Shown here: positions 32,225 to 34,087 of the stretch, in pieces | How positions within the stretch are numbered: the first letter of the stretch is position 1 | Layout of the letters: every line of letters starts with the position of its first letter | From: Krumholzibacterium sp965370495 | Lineage (GTDB): Bacteria; Krumholzibacteriota; Krumholzibacteriia; Krumholzibacteriales; Krumholzibacteriaceae | Length of the DNA: 34,087 bases | NCBI GenBank assembly: GCA_965370495.1 | Contig: CBDUUV010000012.1 | Span: forward strand, 1 to 34,087 | Reading direction: 5' to 3' | Position numbers and translations under genes: made by a program | The notes under the pieces: model-generated | Database searches by the model: none | The model's input: only the letters and a program-made list of their open reading frames with translations | What the model was told of the DNA's origin: nothing

Positions 32225-33063
32225 CAAACATCACCCCCTGCCACAGCTTTCGGTTCTTCATCAGCCACCGCGCTGCCACGCTTTATTACTACGATTGTAT
32301 TCATCGGGCATTCAGCTGCTACTTCATCCGGGATCTCGAAATCGTAGTTGACAACGGCGAGGAAGTCTTCCATCCAAATACTGTTCTCGGGAGCCGCCTT
32401 GACGCACTTCTGGCACGCGATACATGCCACCGCGCAGGCTTTCCTGGCTTTTGCGCCCTTGTCATGTGATGAACAGAGTATATGAAGAGTTCTGCCGGCA
32501 GGTACCATCCTGATGATCCCCTTGGGGCAGGCCTTAACACATTGCCCGCATCCGGTGCACTTTTCGGGATCGACCAGGGCCAGGCCGCTCTCAAGCATTT
32601 CGATGGCTCCGAACGTGCAGATACCAGCACAGGTCCCAAGCCCCATGCACCCGTACGAACAGTTCTTGTCCCCGCCGAATATAAGAGCAGCGGAAACACA
32701 ATCGTGGATTCCGTTATAGAAGAAACGTTTTCCGGCCACCTGGTCGTCACCTTTGCACATAACCATCGCGACCATCCTCACCCCTACCCCATCGAAGGAG
32801 ACCCCCATTATATCGGAGATCGCCTTGACGGTATCCTCGTTTCCTGCCGGACAATCTCCAACACCGGCTTTTTCCTCGACGATCGCTTTGGCAAGTCCGG
32901 AACAACCTGGAAAACCACATGCCCCGCAATTCGCGCCTGGCAGGGCATCCTCCACCAGTCCGATCCTCGGGTCAGTCTCAACAGCGAATACCCGGGCAGC
33001 GATCGCCAATCCGAAACTGGCTATCAGGGCAAGAGTTGCAAGGGCAATAACAGCACTCAACAT
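32224..33063 (-). CDS. rnfB: Rnf complex subunit B (ferredoxin-type)
   Basis: A 279-residue subunit that takes electrons from ferredoxin. It has an N-terminal membrane helix, the [4Fe-4S] motif NCGACGFPGCSG (C46, C49, C54, with C71) and further sites CSYGCMGLGTCAGICTFGAI and CTGCGQCVKACP (C169/172/175/179). A last motif, C214-x2-C217-x2-C220, has Ala at 224 where a fourth Cys is expected (CVKAAP). ATG at 33063 follows GGAGG at 10 nt. It lies 82 bp after rnfA. Confidence 0.93.
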   Translation of the reverse strand: MLSAVIALATLALIASFGLAIAARVFAVETDPRIGLVEDALPGANCGACGFPGCSGLAKAIVEEKAGVGDCPAGNEDTVKAISDIMGVSFDGVGVRMVAMVMCKGDDQVAGKRFFYNGIHDCVSAALIFGGDKNCSYGCMGLGTCAGICTFGAIEMLESGLALVDPEKCTGCGQCVKACPKGIIRMVPAGRTLHILCSSHDKGAKARKACAVACIACQKCVKAAPENSIWMEDFLAVVNYDFEIPDEVAAECPMNTIVVIKRGSAVADEEPKAVAGGDV

Positions 33064-33145
33064 ATTGTTTTCATCCTCCGTATTGACAATCGATCATCTA
33101 TTCAACTCAACAGGCCCAGCCAGGCGCAAGGCCCATTTATAATAC

Positions 33146-33760
33146 CTATAATTTAACCAGCCCGGTAAATCCCATGAACGCGAGCGAGAGCAGGCCCGCG
33201 GTTACGAGGCCGATAGCCGTTCCGCGAAACGGTAGCGGTGTATCACAGAGATCCATGCGTTCCCTCAGCCCGGAGAAGAGAATCATCGCGAGCCCGAAAC
33301 CGAGAGCGGCACCCACGCCGAAAACGGTCGTTTCCAGGAGTGAGTAGTCTTTCTGTATATTAAGTACGGCAACACCAAGAACCGCACAGTTCGTTGTTAT
33401 AAGCGGGAGAAAGATCCCAAGGGCCTGGTACAACCCCGGGCTCAATTTCTGAAGAATCAGTTCGACAAGCTGGACAAGGCTCGCGATGACCAGGATGAAT
33501 GTCACCGTTCCAAGATATGTCAGATCAGCCTTGATGAGCACGAAATGATCGACTGAATCAGCCGCCACGAGAACATAATGATGGATAATCCAGGTCGAGA
33601 CCGATGCCATCGCCATGACGAACAGAACCGCGCCGCTCATACCGAGGGCGGTCGAGACTCTCTTTGACACTCCGAGGAACGGGCAGATGCCGAGAAATCT
33701 CTGCAGGACAAAGTTATTTACAAGAACCGCACTGATAATGATCAAGAGTAACTTTGGCAT
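33146..33760 (-). CDS. rnfA: Rnf complex subunit A
   Basis: A 204-residue integral membrane protein with six hydrophobic helices and the NNFVLQRFLGICPFLGVSKRV start and LITTNCAVLGVAVL stretch typical of RnfA/NqrE; the two Cys in these inverted repeats coordinate the intramembrane Fe-S centre in known structures. It is the first gene of rnfABCDGE, an order known from proteobacteria rather than the clostridial CDGEAB. Ribosome site GAAGGTG precedes the ATG. Confidence 0.94.
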   Translation of the reverse strand: MPKLLLIIISAVLVNNFVLQRFLGICPFLGVSKRVSTALGMSGAVLFVMAMASVSTWIIHHYVLVAADSVDHFVLIKADLTYLGTVTFILVIASLVQLVELILQKLSPGLYQALGIFLPLITTNCAVLGVAVLNIQKDYSLLETTVFGVGAALGFGLAMILFSGLRERMDLCDTPLPFRGTAIGLVTAGLLSLAFMGFTGLVKL

Positions 33761-34087
33761 TTGTCACCTTCACTGCTACCGGAAAAATTCCTGTTGAACG
33801 ATTTCCCGCCACCGAACAGGGCGTTTAAACGGGCTCAAGGTAATACGGATATATAATTTAATCAAGCTTTTTCATTCGTAAATCATGGATGATGTGAAAT
33901 CGCCGTGTTAGCAACCAGAACATCATGACGTCGTCACTATCTACCGGGAATATAGTTTCATATAGGACGAATCGCCGCAAAAACCGAGTCCTGGAGGTTA
34001 CAGTGATTAATACCCGATGATCCCCCCCCCCCCGCGCGCGTCAACCAGGGTTTTGCAATTACGGAAATTCTCGGTTGAAAAGCGCGA
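33761..34087. other. Upstream region of the rnf operon; no gene seen
   Basis: Contains the AT-rich stretch around 33850-33885, the likely place for the rnf promoter, but no box pair is convincing. From about 34022 there is a run of 12 C followed by alternating GC to 34040. I see no ORF or RNA gene in the last 300 bp. Confidence 0.4.

Noticed and set aside
1..34087. CRISPR arrays, tRNA or rRNA genes, prophage or insertion sequences
   Set aside because: I looked for regularly spaced repeats, cloverleaf-like tails and transposase or integrase motifs and found none.

Overview
This window looks like chromosomal DNA of an anaerobic, probably Gram-negative bacterium of roughly half GC content. I cannot name the phylum. 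Anaerobiosis is inferred from a tungsten-type aldehyde oxidoreductase, a complete Rnf complex, a radical-SAM aminomutase and a selenocysteine peroxiredoxin. An outer membrane is suggested by lipoprotein-type signal peptides and a LolA-like exported protein.

Region 1 (1-4687, minus strand) is a metal-uptake and cofactor operon: a WtpA-type tungstate/molybdate-binding lipoprotein, permease, ATPase, a short ModE-type regulator, a 62-residue Cys-containing protein, a MobB-like GTPase and MoeA (cut by the window edge). Several of its genes overlap or abut. A perfect 9-bp-arm palindrome sits beside the -35 box, and the wtpA leader can form a strong hairpin.

Region 2 (4688-11023, plus strand) is the main discovery. 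Two adjacent genes encode one aldehyde:ferredoxin oxidoreductase (AOR) cut in two at the domain 1/domain 2 boundary. The pterin-binding N-terminal domain is fused to NuoE- and NuoF-like modules plus 2x[4Fe-4S]. The catalytic C-terminal domains are fused behind a NuoG-like Fe-S module. In effect, about 1,020 residues of NADH-diaphorase/bifurcation-type machinery, including a stop/start junction, sit inside an AOR. A ThiF-like E1 enzyme and a MoaD/ThiS-like carrier follow and could make the pterin dithiolene. Regions 1 and 2 together form a tungsten/molybdenum enzyme island.

Region 3 (11042-16332, minus strand) holds an M3 metallopeptidase lipoprotein, an MFS transporter, a small PH-like protein and a peroxiredoxin. 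The peroxidatic cysteine codon of the peroxiredoxin is UGA, followed by a hairpin with the same GGUC loop as the classical bacterial SECIS, so this is a selenoprotein rather than a broken gene.

Region 4 (16640-23979) is mixed accessory content: a membrane protein/HTH regulator pair with a putative autoregulatory operator, a methyltransferase, a monoacylglycerol-lipase-like hydrolase, an AT-rich KamA-family radical SAM gene, a LolA-like exported protein, RmuC and a TIM-barrel isomerase-like protein.

Region 5 (24007-33760) contains a fused glutamate formiminotransferase/cyclodeaminase, glucose-6-phosphate isomerase, ApbE flavin transferase, and, convergent to it, the operon rnfABCDGE. ApbE would attach FMN to RnfG and RnfD. 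Reduced ferredoxin or NADH made by the AOR complex could be balanced through Rnf; that link is inference.
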